Positions 11,360-22,639 of a stretch of DNA of 64,000 bases are shown piece by piece. Under the pieces are notes generated by a model. That model was not told the origin of the DNA and ran no database searches. It was given only the letters and a program-made list of their open reading frames with translations. The stretch is from Myotis daubentonii (lineage: Eukaryota > Chordata > Mammalia > Chiroptera > Vespertilionidae). A program made the translations under genes and the position numbers. The stretch covers positions 3,467,062 to 3,531,061 of the forward strand of contig NC_081840.1 of NCBI RefSeq assembly GCF_963259705.1. The letters run 5' to 3'. Numbering within the stretch: the stretch's first letter is position 1; each line of letters starts with the position of its first letter.

Positions 11360-12117
11360 GTGTAGGGACATGATCAGAATGCAGCTGGAGGGGAGGGCCG
11401 GGAGGGAACATTCTCTACACCCAGGAGTGGGAATACGTGACATGAGAGGGGTGACTTCCTGTCCAAACCATGGCCCGAGCATGGTGGACGACACTTCCTA
11501 ACAGGATAGTCAAGGGGGAGATTACCAAAGAAGGGAAAATGGGCCCTGGATAGACACACACAGATGTCCGTTCCCGGGACCTTACGTAAGGAAGTTACCT
11601 TTCCTAAATTTTGGCTTCCTCTTATTTTAGAAAAGTCAGGAAATCATCTTGTCCTGCCCAATAGATTGTGAGGCTCGGCTTGAGAAGGTCCCAGCAGGAA
11701 GCCCAGGAAAGCCGGCCATAGTATCTACCTGAGTGAGGTGACTGTCGACCCACTGACAGCGTAAAACCGAGCAGAGTGGGGCCAGCTGTGGCTCCCCCAA
11801 ACCCAGATCCGCCCATAGTGAGGGAAGGAACCCACACGCAAGGTTTCCAGGTCAGCAGGAAGAAGGGGTGTCCCACGTGCCCCACCCTGCCGGAGACCTT
11901 TATCCTCCTTCCCTCGCCGTGCCTTTCTGTGCATTAGCAGAGGTTGGATCACCTGTGGGTTCCCTGAAATCCAGGCCTCCGCTCAAGCAAGGGGCAAGGC
12001 AGGTACCTGTGCTGGAAGCAGGAGGCTTGCCTTTGAACACTGCACAGGAGGCCCAATCTGGGATGACACACTTTACCTGAGGGCATATATATTATGTTCT
12101 GTCTGGCCATTGCTCTT

Positions 12118-12330
12118 TTTTTTTAAAAAAAAATTATTTTTTACAGAGAGGAAGGGAGAGGGATAGAGTTAGAAACATCAATGACAAAGAAACATCGATT
12201 AGCTGCCTCCTTGAACACCCCCTACTGGAGATGTGCCTGCAACCAAGGTACATGCCCTTGACCAGAATCGAACCTGGGACCCTTCAGTCCTCAGGCCGAC
12301 ACTCTATCCACTGAGCCAAACTGGTTAGGG
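12118..12330 (-). mobile_element. VES SINE, GATAGAG-head type
   Basis: Complete minus-strand copy with a perfect 15-bp target duplication CTGGCCATTGCTCTT at 12103-12117 and 12331-12345. Confidence 0.95.
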
Positions 12331-12532
12331 CTGGCCATTGCTCTTAAAAGGCCCTGCCATATCAAAAGAAAGAACCTTTTACATAAGTCAAGGGCACAGG
12401 GCAAAAGCACAAGGCAATAGGAAAAAAGTCTTAATGCTAGAAGTCAGGAAACCATCCTTTCCAATATGAAAGCAACTCACTTCTTGAGCTTCTAATTCTT
12501 AAAATCTGGTGTTCATTAAAATGGTATGCACC

Positions 12533-13085
12533 TATCCATCCGCCCACCTGGCAATCCATCCATCCATCAATCCACTTGGACATCCATCCATCTACCCATC
12601 CACTTATCCACCTGGACATCCAACCATTCATCCATCCATCCAGCCATCCAGCCATCCATCCATCCACTTGGACATCCATCCATCTATGTACCCATCCACC
12701 CATGCACCTGGACATCCAACCATTCATCCATCTGTCCATCCATCCATCCATCCATCCATCCATCCATCCATCCATCCACCTGACCATCCATCCATCCACT
12801 TGGACATCCATCCACCCACCCACCCACCCACCCATCCACCTGATCATCCATTCATCAACTGGACATCCATCCAGTCATCCATCCAGTCATCCATCCAGTC
12901 ATCCATCCACCCACCCACCCATCCATCCATCCACCTGGAGATCCATCCATATGTCCATCTAACCATTCATATACCTGGCCATCCATTCATTCATCTTTCC
13001 ACCTGGAGATCCATCTATCTGTCCATCCAGTCATCCATACACCTGGCCAGCCACCCATTGTTCCACTTGCATAATCAACTATCCA
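12533..13085 (+). repeat. (TCCA)n satellite-like array, about 550 bp
   Basis: Imperfect TCCA/CATC units throughout, with a higher-order pattern of CACCTGGACATCCA phrases every few dozen bases. Long ORFs rich in His, Pro, Ser and Ile are a by-product of the repeat. Confidence 0.95.
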
Positions 13086-13184
13086 CCTTGTTACAGCCAA
13101 AGTAACCTCAGTCAGAGAAAAGCTCCCTTGCCTGGGAGAGGCCTAGAGAGAAACTCTCAGAGCATGGAAATGGTTAAAATAAAT

Positions 13185-13640
13185 AAAAATAAAATCGGAG
13201 CTGGCTGTGGCGCTTATTCTTAATGACACACAGGAAACGATAAACCAGCCATGCTACATAATTGACCACTGAGGATTTTTCGTTCTCCGTCAGTTTGAGA
13301 TGTACCGAATCCAATATCATATCAGTGATTTGATTTGTTAATAATCAAATTGCAAATACCTTTTCATTTGGCTTCAAAAAGCAAACAGCCATTCAGAATA
13401 ATTTTTATGGGCCTTGGAATGTAATATAAACTTAAAATATTGTGTTTGCAAGTCCCATTGGCATGACCGTATTATAATTTATATTGCCCTATTTTGATGT
13501 ACAGTGGCATAATGAAACTTTAAAAAATATATTCCGCAAAGCTGCATCTAAGCCTAAGACGGCAGCACAGATTAATGTAGAACATCATGGGGATTCTTTG
13601 AATATTTTCTTAAGGAGATTTCTAGAGAATGGCTGTTCTA
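13185..13640. promoter_or_regulatory. Candidate conserved non-coding element
   Basis: Repeat-free, AT-rich and CpG-poor block, with homeodomain-like cores (TTAATAATC, CATAATTG) and no coding frame of note. It is set between a satellite and an L2 relic. The call is from texture only; no alignment was available. Confidence 0.45.
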
Positions 13641-13849
13641 CTCACCAAAATTTTAACTTAAAATTGCAACGTCTTTCAGAGTTTTTCCTCTTGTCGCTTT
13701 TCTAGACCTCCTGTCTGACACTCCTCCTCCCGCCTCTCTCCCCTCCCTCCCATGCATCCTCACCTCTGCCCTATTTCTTTCGGTTTTCTGAACATATTGT
13801 GTGTGTATGTTTCTGTGTTCCGTTTTCTGTTTGCCCTGTCTGTAAAGCT

Positions 13850-14130
13850 CCTCCTCTCTTCTCTGCTTGGGGAATATCTCTTAGACATTCTTCAACTCCT
13901 GGCCAAAATGCCATCCCTGCTGACACTCCAGAAGTTACTATCGCCATTCTCCCGTGGCAGTGCAAAGGGGACTCTGTATGGCACTTGTCACAATGTGTGA
14001 TTGTTATTCCTTTATGCACGCCAGACTCTGAGTTCCTTGAAAGCCTGACTGTGATATGTTCAGTTCTAAAGCCCCTGTGTCAACCACTACGCCTGGTACA
14101 TAGTACTTGCTCAGTAAGGGTTTGTGCAAT
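13850..14130 (+). mobile_element. L2 (LINE-2) 3' end relic
   Basis: GGCACTTGTCACAATGTGTG, CTGAGTTCCTTGAAAGCCTG and CTGGTACATAGTACTTGCTC follow the order of the L2 3' end. Confidence 0.7.
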
Positions 14131-14210
14131 GGCGCTGTGGATGGATGGGTAGGTGGATGGAAGGCAGGATGGGTGTGTGGGTAGATGGGTGGGTGGGTGG
14201 ATAGACTGTA
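14130..14210 (+). repeat. (GGAT/GGGT)n simple repeat
   Basis: Imperfect tetranucleotide units directly after the L2 tail. This is the same family of repeat, in the opposite strand sense, as the array at 12533. Confidence 0.8.
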
Positions 14211-14689
14211 GGAGGATAATGCTCTCTCTGACCCTGGAGGCCTTCAAACACAGGCTGGGTTGTCAGGCGAATGAATCTGTAAGGCATTGTGCTATGACGG
14301 TAGGACAGCTGTGATGTCCCTAGGCAATAGGAATTTTTCAGCTCTGTTATGATCTTACAGGAGCACCATCGTGTGTGTGGCCTATCGTTGACGGAGATGT
14401 CAGTATGTGGTGCATAGTCAAGCCAATTATTGAAATCTCTTATTATTTGTAGCACTTTTCCAGTAGGAAAGCAGATAATAATAGCCTACCCATAATGCAA
14501 ATTTAAATTTCTTCCTAATATTTATTCTCTTATTTTCACCTAATTGCTTTGGGTAGGACATCCAGTGAGATGCTGAGTAATAAAGAAGATAGCAGGTATT
14601 CTTTTCCTGCTCCAGACTTTAATGAGACCATTTTGATGATTCCTCACTGGAAATTGGTTGTGGTGATTTCTGGTAACTATAATATCAGT

Positions 14690-15110
14690 GTGCTAATTAG
14701 GACATAGGCTGAATGGTACGGCAAAGATACTCCAAAATGCAATGGCTTGGGTAACATAGAAGCGAATTTCTCGTTTACGTAAGAATTCACAGTGATAGCC
14801 CAGGGTAAGCAGTCCAAAGCTGGGCCTGCCTTTCTCCACCAACCCACTCTACTCTTGCATATTCCAGCCAGCAGGAAGGGGGAAAGGGATGTCCTAGGGT
14901 AAACAGCTTCCTCTTTAGAGCAATGACCAGGCAATGGTAGGTATCATTTCTGCTCGTATCCCATTGGCTTAAACATAATCACCTGATCACAACCAACTGC
15001 AAGGAAGGCTGGGAAATGTAGTATCTGGCTCAGTGGCCAGACTGCCAGGAAAAGCTGGGGTTAGCTACAATTGAAAAAAAGGGGAGAGAATATATCATGG
15101 GGACTGAAAG
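14690..15110. repeat. Unnamed ancient interspersed repeat
   Basis: CATATTCCAGCCAGCAGGAAGG, TCGTATCCCATTGGC and AAGGAAGGCTGGGAAATGTAG occur in this order in a common placental repeat that I recognise but cannot name with certainty. Confidence 0.4.
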
Positions 15111-15857
15111 CATATGTGCATTTCTAGGATTTGACTACCTGGATCAAGTTGCACTATTCCCTTAACAGACTGTTAATCATGTTTTATTTAGGATTTGCTT
15201 CTGTATTTATAAATGAAATGGACCTGTAGTTTTTATGTGTGCACCTGTCTTGTTTTTATTATTAGGGCCATGTCAACCTGAAAGGATGAGCCAGGAAGCT
15301 GCCTGCCTTTTTCCATGCTCTAGAAAAGTTGATATATTATGAAACTATCTTTGTTTTTGAAGACTTGGGAGAATTTGTTCTTAAAACCATCTGGCATGGT
15401 GATTTCTTAGAGACAGATCTTTAGCTCCTTTGGAAGAAACAGCTAATGGTCCACAATATCTGCTCTCTCCTTTTTCTAAGAAAAGAGGAGCCTTGATTTG
15501 TAGCTGGGCATACATGCCTGCAATGCGAAGTTTCCCTAGCTTCTCTCGTGGCTAGATATGACCGAGTTCCAAAGTTCAGGCTGGAAAGAGTTCAGAATTC
15601 AGGTGGCAAGGCAGGGATGTTTGTGTGCCACTTCTGGCACATGCTTTTACATGTGAGTGTCCCCCTTCTTCCCTCCATGTGCTGGCAGGAAAGGGGGCCC
15701 AGAGGGGAGTCCGCTGGCAGCAAGCGGGGATGGTGGGTCAACAGAGCAGATGGAGCCCGAGTCCTCAGGGCTGTGAGGCCGCCACGCTAGCTTCTGAACA
15801 GTTGTGCAGAGGAAACGTTGACTTCTGTTTTGTTTAAGCCACTTATTGTGGGTTCTT

Positions 15858-16225
15858 TTTTTATTTTTATTTTTTTTTTATTGCTTAAAGTAATACAAAG
15901 GGTATTACATATGTGTCCATTTCCCCCCCCCCCCCCCTGCCCTAGACAGTCCCCTAGCCTCCCCTATCCCCCGGTGTCTTATGTCCATTGGTTATGCTTA
16001 TATGCATGCATACAAGTCCTTTGGTTGATCTCTTACCCCCCTACCTCCTGTCCCCCAACCCTCCCCGGCCTTCCCGCTGCAGTTTGACAATCTGTTTGAG
16101 GCAGCTCTGCCTCTGTATCTATTATTGTTCAAAAGTTTATAATGGTCTCTATTATCCATGAATGAGTGAGATCATGTGGTATTTTTCCTTCATTGACTGG
16201 CTTATTTCACTTAGCATAATGCTCT
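15858..16225 (-). mobile_element. L1 3' end (younger, vesper-bat type), part of a SINE-L1 chimera
   Basis: The T-rich start is the L1 A-tail. The following sequence contains the antisense of GTGAAATAAGCCAGTCAATG and TGATCTCACTCATTCATGG, typical of L1 3' UTRs. It passes without a gap into the A-tail of the VES copy at 16226. The pair shares one target duplication (15844-15857 and 16449-16462). Confidence 0.8.
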
Positions 16226-16448
16226 CCAAAAGTTTATATATATATATTTTTATTGATTTCAGAGAGGAGGGGGGAGGGAGAGAGAGATAGAAACATTTGT
16301 GATGACAGAGAATCATTGATCGGCTGCCTCCTACACTTCACACTGGCGATCGAGCCCGCAACCTGGGCATGTGCCCTTGACCGGGAATCAAACCACTGTC
16401 TCCTGGTTCATAGGTTGATGCTCAACCACTGAACCACGCCGGCCGGGG
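16226..16448 (-). mobile_element. VES SINE, GTTGAGC-head type, 5' part of the chimera
   Basis: Full-length head through tail on the minus strand. Its head abuts the TACTGTGGGTTCTT duplication at 16449. Its tail (TA-rich) runs straight into L1. It has no target duplication of its own. Confidence 0.9.
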
Positions 16449-17639
16449 TACTGTGGGTTCTTGCTACACCCACAGACTCCACATCTAATTAATATAAGCT
16501 GCCATTTTAATGAATTACATTTTGAAAAACTCCTCTGTCTGTAGTTCTGCCTCTTTCCCATTTCTATTATTTATTTGTTCTCCCCGAGGCGCCTGTATGA
16601 AATGATGTAAGACAACTCTTTCAGCCTAAACAGGTCAGCCTTGACTGACCAGGAGTGGAGGGGCAGTCAGAGACGAAGGTTCTGGTTAATTCAGTGATCT
16701 GCCTGACTGGGCCCATCAGTCAGTCCAGGTTTTCATCACGAACTGCGAGGCTTCCACAGTAGGACTGCATGGCCTCCCAGGCCAGAGGCCACAAGCGCGA
16801 GGCCAAGGGATTGGGTACCAGAGGCGGTTTGCAGGTGCCCTGCCTCGCTGAGAAGGGTGTGATTCCCAGGGCGGGCGTTCAATGCCGTGCAAAGCCGTTT
16901 GAGGTTGTAGCCACTTCCAAGTCACAGTGCTGACTCACCTGAGCCTCCGTCCTACAGCCCGGGGGACTTGCTTTTGAGCTAGTTCATGTCCACTTTTGTT
17001 AGTCAGACATGCCCAACACTGTCCGTATTAAGGGATGCTTCTAGAAACAAGGTTTGAGTAAGTACATGTTTCTCCTGAAAGAACAGAATCCTGTATGCAA
17101 AACCCCACATCATTCATTGAACAGTTAGCCTGGGATCTGTCTGGGGCATAGGCTCACCGCTGGGAATAAAAGCTCAGCTCTACCTCCACACGAAAAGACA
17201 AAAAGTTGTGGGTGATGGCGAGGGTGGTCGTGGCCGACCTGCCTGGGAAAGTGGGAAGTCCAAATTCCGTCGTTTCTCCTTTTGAGAGCAATGGACGGGA
17301 ATACACTGGTGGACAGCAAGGGACGAAGGAGGCAAATGAGGAACACGCACACACAAGAGCCATTCACAACAGGCGTCCATGTCACACTATGTCTACGCAC
17401 AACGCCCCGGCTTGGAGCATGCATCTTGAATGTGTGACTCGATGAGGAGAACAGCTAGGAGGCTTGGATCATTGAAAAGCCCCCATTACGGTTCCAACCA
17501 GTGGGGCTCTCCAGCCTCTGCTGAGTGACAGGCCAGACAGTCGCCCGGCACCCAGTCACAACAGGGGAGGGAGATCCACCCGCCCCTCCTGCTCCCTCCG
17601 AACAAAAGCCCCCAAGGCGCTGTCAGGTCCCATTCGGAA

Positions 17640-17880
17640 ACACAATATCAGTCTTGCCTTATCCATATTATTGATGGGGTGTGGGTATTCGACTGTAATT
17701 ATGTCAAAAATGAAATATTTCAAAATGTGATTGGCAGGCTGATTACAGGAATGCGTGGGACTAACCCAGCGCTTGCCTGTGCGCCGAAAGGAAGCCTGTC
17801 GGTGGCAATTACTCTATTTTCTTTCAAGTTTGCCAAGATTTCTCTTGTTTTCCATTGTGTCTTTGTAAAATAACCCGCCT
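17640..17880. promoter_or_regulatory. Candidate conserved non-coding element
   Basis: Repeat-free AT-rich block in GC-rich surroundings, with CCATATTATTGATGG and CTGTAATTATGTC. No family recognised. Texture-based call. Confidence 0.35.
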
Positions 17881-18020
17881 GGCACCTGTGGGGGCGCCCT
17901 TCCTGTTCTTCCCCAGGGGAGCCCGTGGATTGGGGTTGGGGGCAGAAATGAAAGGAATCTTTGACTCCTGTGAGCTTTGCCAGCCTCAGGAAGTAGCTAG
18001 AACTAAGGACAAAGACTGTC

Positions 18021-18024
<4 letters not shown>

Positions 18025-18073
<49 letters not shown>
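18025..18073 (+). repeat. (CT)n microsatellite
   Basis: About 23 CT units with one or two interruptions at the right end. Confidence 0.95.
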
Positions 18074-18076
<3 letters not shown>

Positions 18077-18861
18077 TACTCTCTGTCTGGGGCTCTCCTG
18101 GGTCCGTCTGTCTCTCTTTCGTCATCTCTTTGCCCCATCTCTTCAATTCCAAATCCTTGAAGGAAGGGACTCATTGGCTCCGTTTGGACCCCGTGCCCAA
18201 TTGGCTGCCATTTTGTATGATGCCAACTCCTCCCCCAGCACCTCTGACCCATGGCATAGGCCACAGATGGGTAGACCTGGTGGGTAGGTCCATGGCCAGA
18301 TGTGAAGGAGCAGGTGTTCAAGCTGTCTCCATGCCCCAGGAATGGGCTGGGCTGGGGTTCAATTTTGCTCTCATTTCAATTCAGTGGACATTTTCAGAGA
18401 ACCTACAGGGCGCCAGGCTCTGATCTGGACCCTGCTGGGCGTAGAGTCCAAGAAACGACATCCCCTGTCTGCTCCCTGGGCTCCTAGGGAGCGGCCAGGG
18501 CACAGGAGGGCCTCGCTGACCTTCTCCGGCCGCTCTTCCGCTCACTAGAACCCCTCGTGGAGAAGGATTCTCATCTTGAGATGGGCCACGTGTTGAATGG
18601 AGAGCCCTCCAGGGACCCGTGGCGGCCGGCGGCACTCAGCACAGGAGGAGCGTGTCCCCCACGGCCCTGGAAGTCACCCAGACCTACAGCCACTCTCAGA
18701 GCCTCCCGGGCCCAGGGCTGTCGGGAGCCTCTTTCCTGCCTTTACTGTGAACCCAGCGCAATGATCAGTAGGAGCTTTTCCCCCCCCAGAAGGCCCCCGA
18801 GTGTGAGGAAGGACCAGGTCGTATTGGTCTGGGTCTGAGGCCCAGCACATGTATGTTAGAC

Positions 18862-19110
18862 CCGTGGTCGGCAAACCGCGGCTCGCGAGCCACATGCGGC
18901 TCTTTGGCCCCTTGAGTGTGGCTCTTCCACAATATACCATGTGCGGGCGCGCACGTACAGTGCGATTGAAACTTCGTACGTAGCCCATGCGCAGAAGTCG
19001 GTATTTTATGGAAGAGCCGGTATTTTGTGGAAGAGCCACACTTAAGGGGCCAAAGAGCTGCATGTGGCTTGCGAGCCAAGGTTTGCCAAGCCACAGTTTG
19101 CCAGCCACTG
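18862..19110. mobile_element. Non-autonomous hAT element, CAGTGGTCGGCAAACC family
   Basis: Target duplication TGTTAGAC (18854-18861) and TGTTAGGC (19111-19118), 7/8. The two halves are close to a palindrome for about 70 bp from each end. Compared with the 11136 copy it carries an extra tandem CGGTATTTTRTGGAAGAGCC unit at about 19000-19036. Confidence 0.9.
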
Positions 19111-19330
19111 TGTTAGGCAAATGACCCCGTGTGTTTTCCTGGGGCCACTAACTCAGGACTGTGTTCTTTCCCAGCTCTGGGGTGCAGGTCAGAGGTCAAG
19201 GTGTCACAGGGCCCGCACCCTCTGAAAGCCCCGGGAAGGTCTGTCCCAGCATGCCTCCCGGCTGCTGGTCGTTCCTCAGCTGTGACAGCCTCGCCCCGCT
19301 CTTCGCGTGCCTGTGCCCAGGCGTCCCTCT

Positions 19331-19584
19331 CTATTTATTTATTTAGTTAGTTAATCCTCACCCGAGGATATTTTTCCATTGGTGGTTAGAGAGGGTGGGC
19401 GGGAGACGGAGAGACAGAGAGAAACATCGATGTGAAAGAGACGCATCAATTGGCTGCCTCCTGCACGCATTCCGACCAGGACCGGGGAGCCTGCAACCAA
19501 GGTATGTGTCCTTGACCAGAATCCAACCCGGGACCCTTCAGTCCGCGGGCAGATGCTCTATTCACTGAGCCAAACCAGCCAGGG
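19331..19584 (-). mobile_element. VES SINE, GATAGAG-head type with long tail
   Basis: Tail variant TTAATCCTCACCCGAGGATA. Flanks CCCAGGCGTCCCTCT (19316) and CCCAGATGTCCCTCT (19585) match 13/15. Confidence 0.93.
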
Positions 19585-20114
19585 CCCAGATGTCCCTCTT
19601 TTATAAGGACACTGGTCACACTGGATCAGGGGTCCACCCCACTCCAGTATGACCTCCCTTGACAAGTGACACCTACGATGATCCTATTACTAAAAAGGCC
19701 ACCTTTCGGGGTACAGTGGGAGTTAGGACTTTAACACATGAATTTCGGGGACACACAACTAAACTCCTCTCACCCCTTCGGCTGGTCTCCTGGCTCCTTC
19801 CCCAGAGCGTGCAGTCACTGCCTCTCTGTGGCCTCACAATACCCCTGAGACAGAAGCAGCGCTGCTGCTGCAGACTCCCAGCTGCACAGAGCTGGCATGT
19901 GAGCGGGTCTCCGCTCCAGCGCAGGCCGGGCCTCCCAGTGGCCTCGCCAGCGCACTCCGGGGCCTCCCGGAATGTCCTTGTCTCCCCTGCAGCATGGCCT
20001 CCCCGCCCCAAGGCGTGTGTCAGCCCGAACCCTCGACTCCGGAGACCCAGGTAAGGCTGAGCTTTGCCTTGGGCTGTTCTGGGTGGAGGGTGAGCCGTGG
20101 GTGGAGGGGAACGG

Positions 20115-20177
20115 CTTCGAATCACCCCACATGCCTTCGAATCACCCCACACGCCTTCGAATCACCCCACACGCCTT
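20115..20177 (+). repeat. 20-bp tandem repeat, 3 copies
   Basis: Unit CTTCGAATCACCCCACAYGC, nearly perfect, with a TTCGAA site in each unit. Confidence 0.93.
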
Positions 20178-20492
20178 CCTGGGGGGAAGGGTTTGCTGGC
20201 GAGGGAGCGCCGTCTCGGATGTGGCCCAGGAACACGAGCAGTGGTGGTAGCGATGGCTTTGCAGTGGGAACGAAACACCGACTGACATGGCGCTATTGCT
20301 TGGCGCCTGGAATGGCGTTAGATTCTTGTTCGTTAATGAAACCCACCCACTAATGATGTTCCCCATACTTAGGCCGTGTTCTTTCCCACAGGGGCCCTGG
20401 GCCCTATGTTGTCAGGACTGTGGCTGGGACGTGACACACGCTGGGGCAGGAGACGGGGTGGGAATGAATGATGCAATCGATGTGCCTAAGAA

Positions 20493-20566
20493 GTGTGTGT
20501 GCATGTGTGTGTGTGCGTGTGCGTGGTATGTGCACGTGTGCGTGTGTGTGTGCGTCCGCGTGCACC
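20493..20566 (+). repeat. (GT)n-rich simple repeat
   Basis: Interrupted GT/GC units. Confidence 0.85.
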
Positions 20567-21767
20567 CTCGTGCACTACTTCTTATCTTCACGGGACATTT
20601 GTTACTAGAGTTGATGCTTTGAGATTGTCCACTGTTCTGTTCATGTCTTGCTGTGTCCAAAACCCCTTAGTGACGTATGGCAGCAGCATTTAACTCCGTG
20701 CACGGTTTTGCGGGGTGGGCATGGGGCAGAGGAAGCTTGGATGGTTTGACCTGGAGGTGGCCGAGCAGCCCAGCCGCGGCTGCGTTGCAGGGGCCTGGGT
20801 CCGGCTGCTGGCCCTGGTCCTCGCTTCTTCCCCACGCTGTTTGCCGAGCTGGATTGTGCATGATGGCGTTTGTATTCACGTGTCTGATGACTGGGCCAGG
20901 CGACTGAACAGCTGGGGCCGTGGGGTCTGGCTCTCCGTACACACTCCCCGCGTGGCCAGCTCGGGCTTCCGCACAGCGAGGTGCTCCGGGGGACCTGGGC
21001 AGGTGGCTCCCCTCCGGAGGCCGGGTTCCAAGGCTGGGCGGCAACTCCAGTGTCCCTTCTCCCCATGCTATTGGCCAAGCCGTCAAGAGGCAAGTCCTGG
21101 ACCCGAGTGGGGGGTGGGGGGAGAGAAGGGAGTGCCACCTCTTGATCAAGAGTTTGACAATGTGCTGCCATCTTTAACCTTTATGGCTCATTCAAAGCCT
21201 CCTCACAGGAAGTGCGGATACCACACTTCCCACACTGATTTCATCGGGGAACTCTGGCGGGGCCGTTGGGAAACGTTATGTTTTATTTTACTTGTCATTG
21301 CTGCTCTGCCCACTACCCTTTTCAGGGGACACGCCTGCTCTTAGCCCCCGATGACTAGGCAGACAGGGGGCCAAATAGCCTTGCTCCTTAGCTATTGGCA
21401 AAGGGCGGGCCAATGACCAAGAGGGGCCAATCATACCCTCTCCTCCGTAGCAGGTGACTGAGCTGGAAGGTCCCAGGGAACTGAGGTGGAGGCAGGGGTG
21501 GTCCACCCACAGCACGAGTGACCAGGACCACTCGGTGGCATTTTCAGTGGCAAATGGCCTTCACAGTGAGGAGGAGGAGGTTAGAGAGGTGAATGGCTGG
21601 CCCGGGGTAGAACGAGAGTCAGTGGGCTGAGCTGTAAGTGGGGTTCTACCCACGACCCCACTTCCCTCAGTGGGACCTGAATAGGTGAAGTGACCGAACC
21701 GAGGGTCGCACTGCAGTAATGAGGGGTCAGAATTCAGCCCCATTTCTGGTGGCTCGGCTGTCTTTCT

Positions 21768-21994
21768 GCCTTAAAAATACAGCCAACTCTTTCGTTTTGA
21801 TTTTAATATATTTTTATTGATTTCAGAGAGGAAGAGAGAGGGAGAGAGAATAATATCGATGTGAGAGGCCTCCTCCCGCACGAGCCCTGACCAGGGCCAG
21901 GGATCGGGCCTGCAACTTCCTTGATGGGAATCGAACCCGGGACCCTTCAGTCCGCAGGCTGACACTCTATCCACTGAGCCAAACTGGCTAGGGC
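21768..21994 (-). mobile_element. VES SINE, GATAGAG-head type, with extra 3' tail sequence
   Basis: Head ends at 21994. Flanks TCGGCTGTCTTTCT (21754) and CTGGCTGTCTTTCT (21995) match 12/14. Between the A-rich tail (about 21801) and the left flank lie about 33 bp of non-SINE sequence (21768-21800). Confidence 0.88.
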
Positions 21995-22199
21995 CTGGCT
22001 GTCTTTCTTGAGCAAAGTGCCTTGCAGCCCAGCCAGGATGGTTTTGGTCTCTGCCAATGGGCACAGGGGAAGCGCAGGCCTGTGAAATGTGTCTGACTCG
22101 CTGGCTGGAGGTCCAGCCTGGCCCCGGGGTTTGCCGCTGTGCCGGCTGCTCCCAGAGCAGCCTTCTGGGGAAAAGGATCAATGGCGGAGTGGGTAGATC

Positions 22200-22460
22200 C
22201 AGCAAGGCTTCTGCAGTAAAAGCTTTTTATGCCTCTTGTTCAAAGCATTTAAGTGCCTTTTAGATCACAGATTGAACCATCGACATTCTAAAGTGGAACC
22301 TTTTAATGCCAAAATACACTTCCAGAGTGAAATTCCATTATGGGGAAAAGCATTTCACGGCACCGGGCTAGATAATAATTCTCGCACGTGTAATAGGATG
22401 TATGAAATGTTTGATGATAAATAGAGTTTCTCAGCATTGTAATAAGGCGACTGATACTGC
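22200..22460. promoter_or_regulatory. Candidate conserved non-coding element
   Basis: Repeat-free, with several ATTTAAGTG, TTTTAATGCC and GATAATAATT stretches between a SINE and a TG microsatellite. Texture-based call. Confidence 0.38.
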
Positions 22461-22462
22461 AA

Positions 22463-22470
22463 GGTGTGTG

Positions 22471-22501
<31 letters not shown>

Positions 22502-22503
22502 AT
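22463..22503 (+). repeat. (TG)n microsatellite
   Basis: TG repeat with one CG interruption. Confidence 0.92.
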
Positions 22504-22639
22504 TGTATACACATAACAAGTTCCATCTTATTCTGGACACCAGTCTCTTTATCTGTAAATAGTGGGAATTGAACTTGATGGGCTCTGAAGTGCTTTCTGC
22601 TGTCAGATTATATGAAAAGGCTATTTTTCCACTCTGGGT

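Larger units (their letters stand above)
16463..18860. other. No gene; GC-rich spacer
   Basis: Apart from the candidate element at 17640 and the CT repeat, nothing recognised. Confidence 0.5.
19600..21753. other. No gene recognised
   Basis: Holds a short old repeat piece (19640-19790), the 20-bp tandem repeat and a GT tract. The 150-200-codon frames near 20640-21340 on both strands mirror each other in GC-rich sequence and show no domain. Confidence 0.5.

Noticed and set aside
12509..13105. 198-codon frame rich in His, Pro, Ser and Ile
   Set aside because: It is a translation of the (TCCA)n array. All three frames are open for the same reason.
20641..21344. 176- and 209-codon overlapping frames on opposite strands
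   Set aside because: GC-rich mirror-image frames without domain signals.
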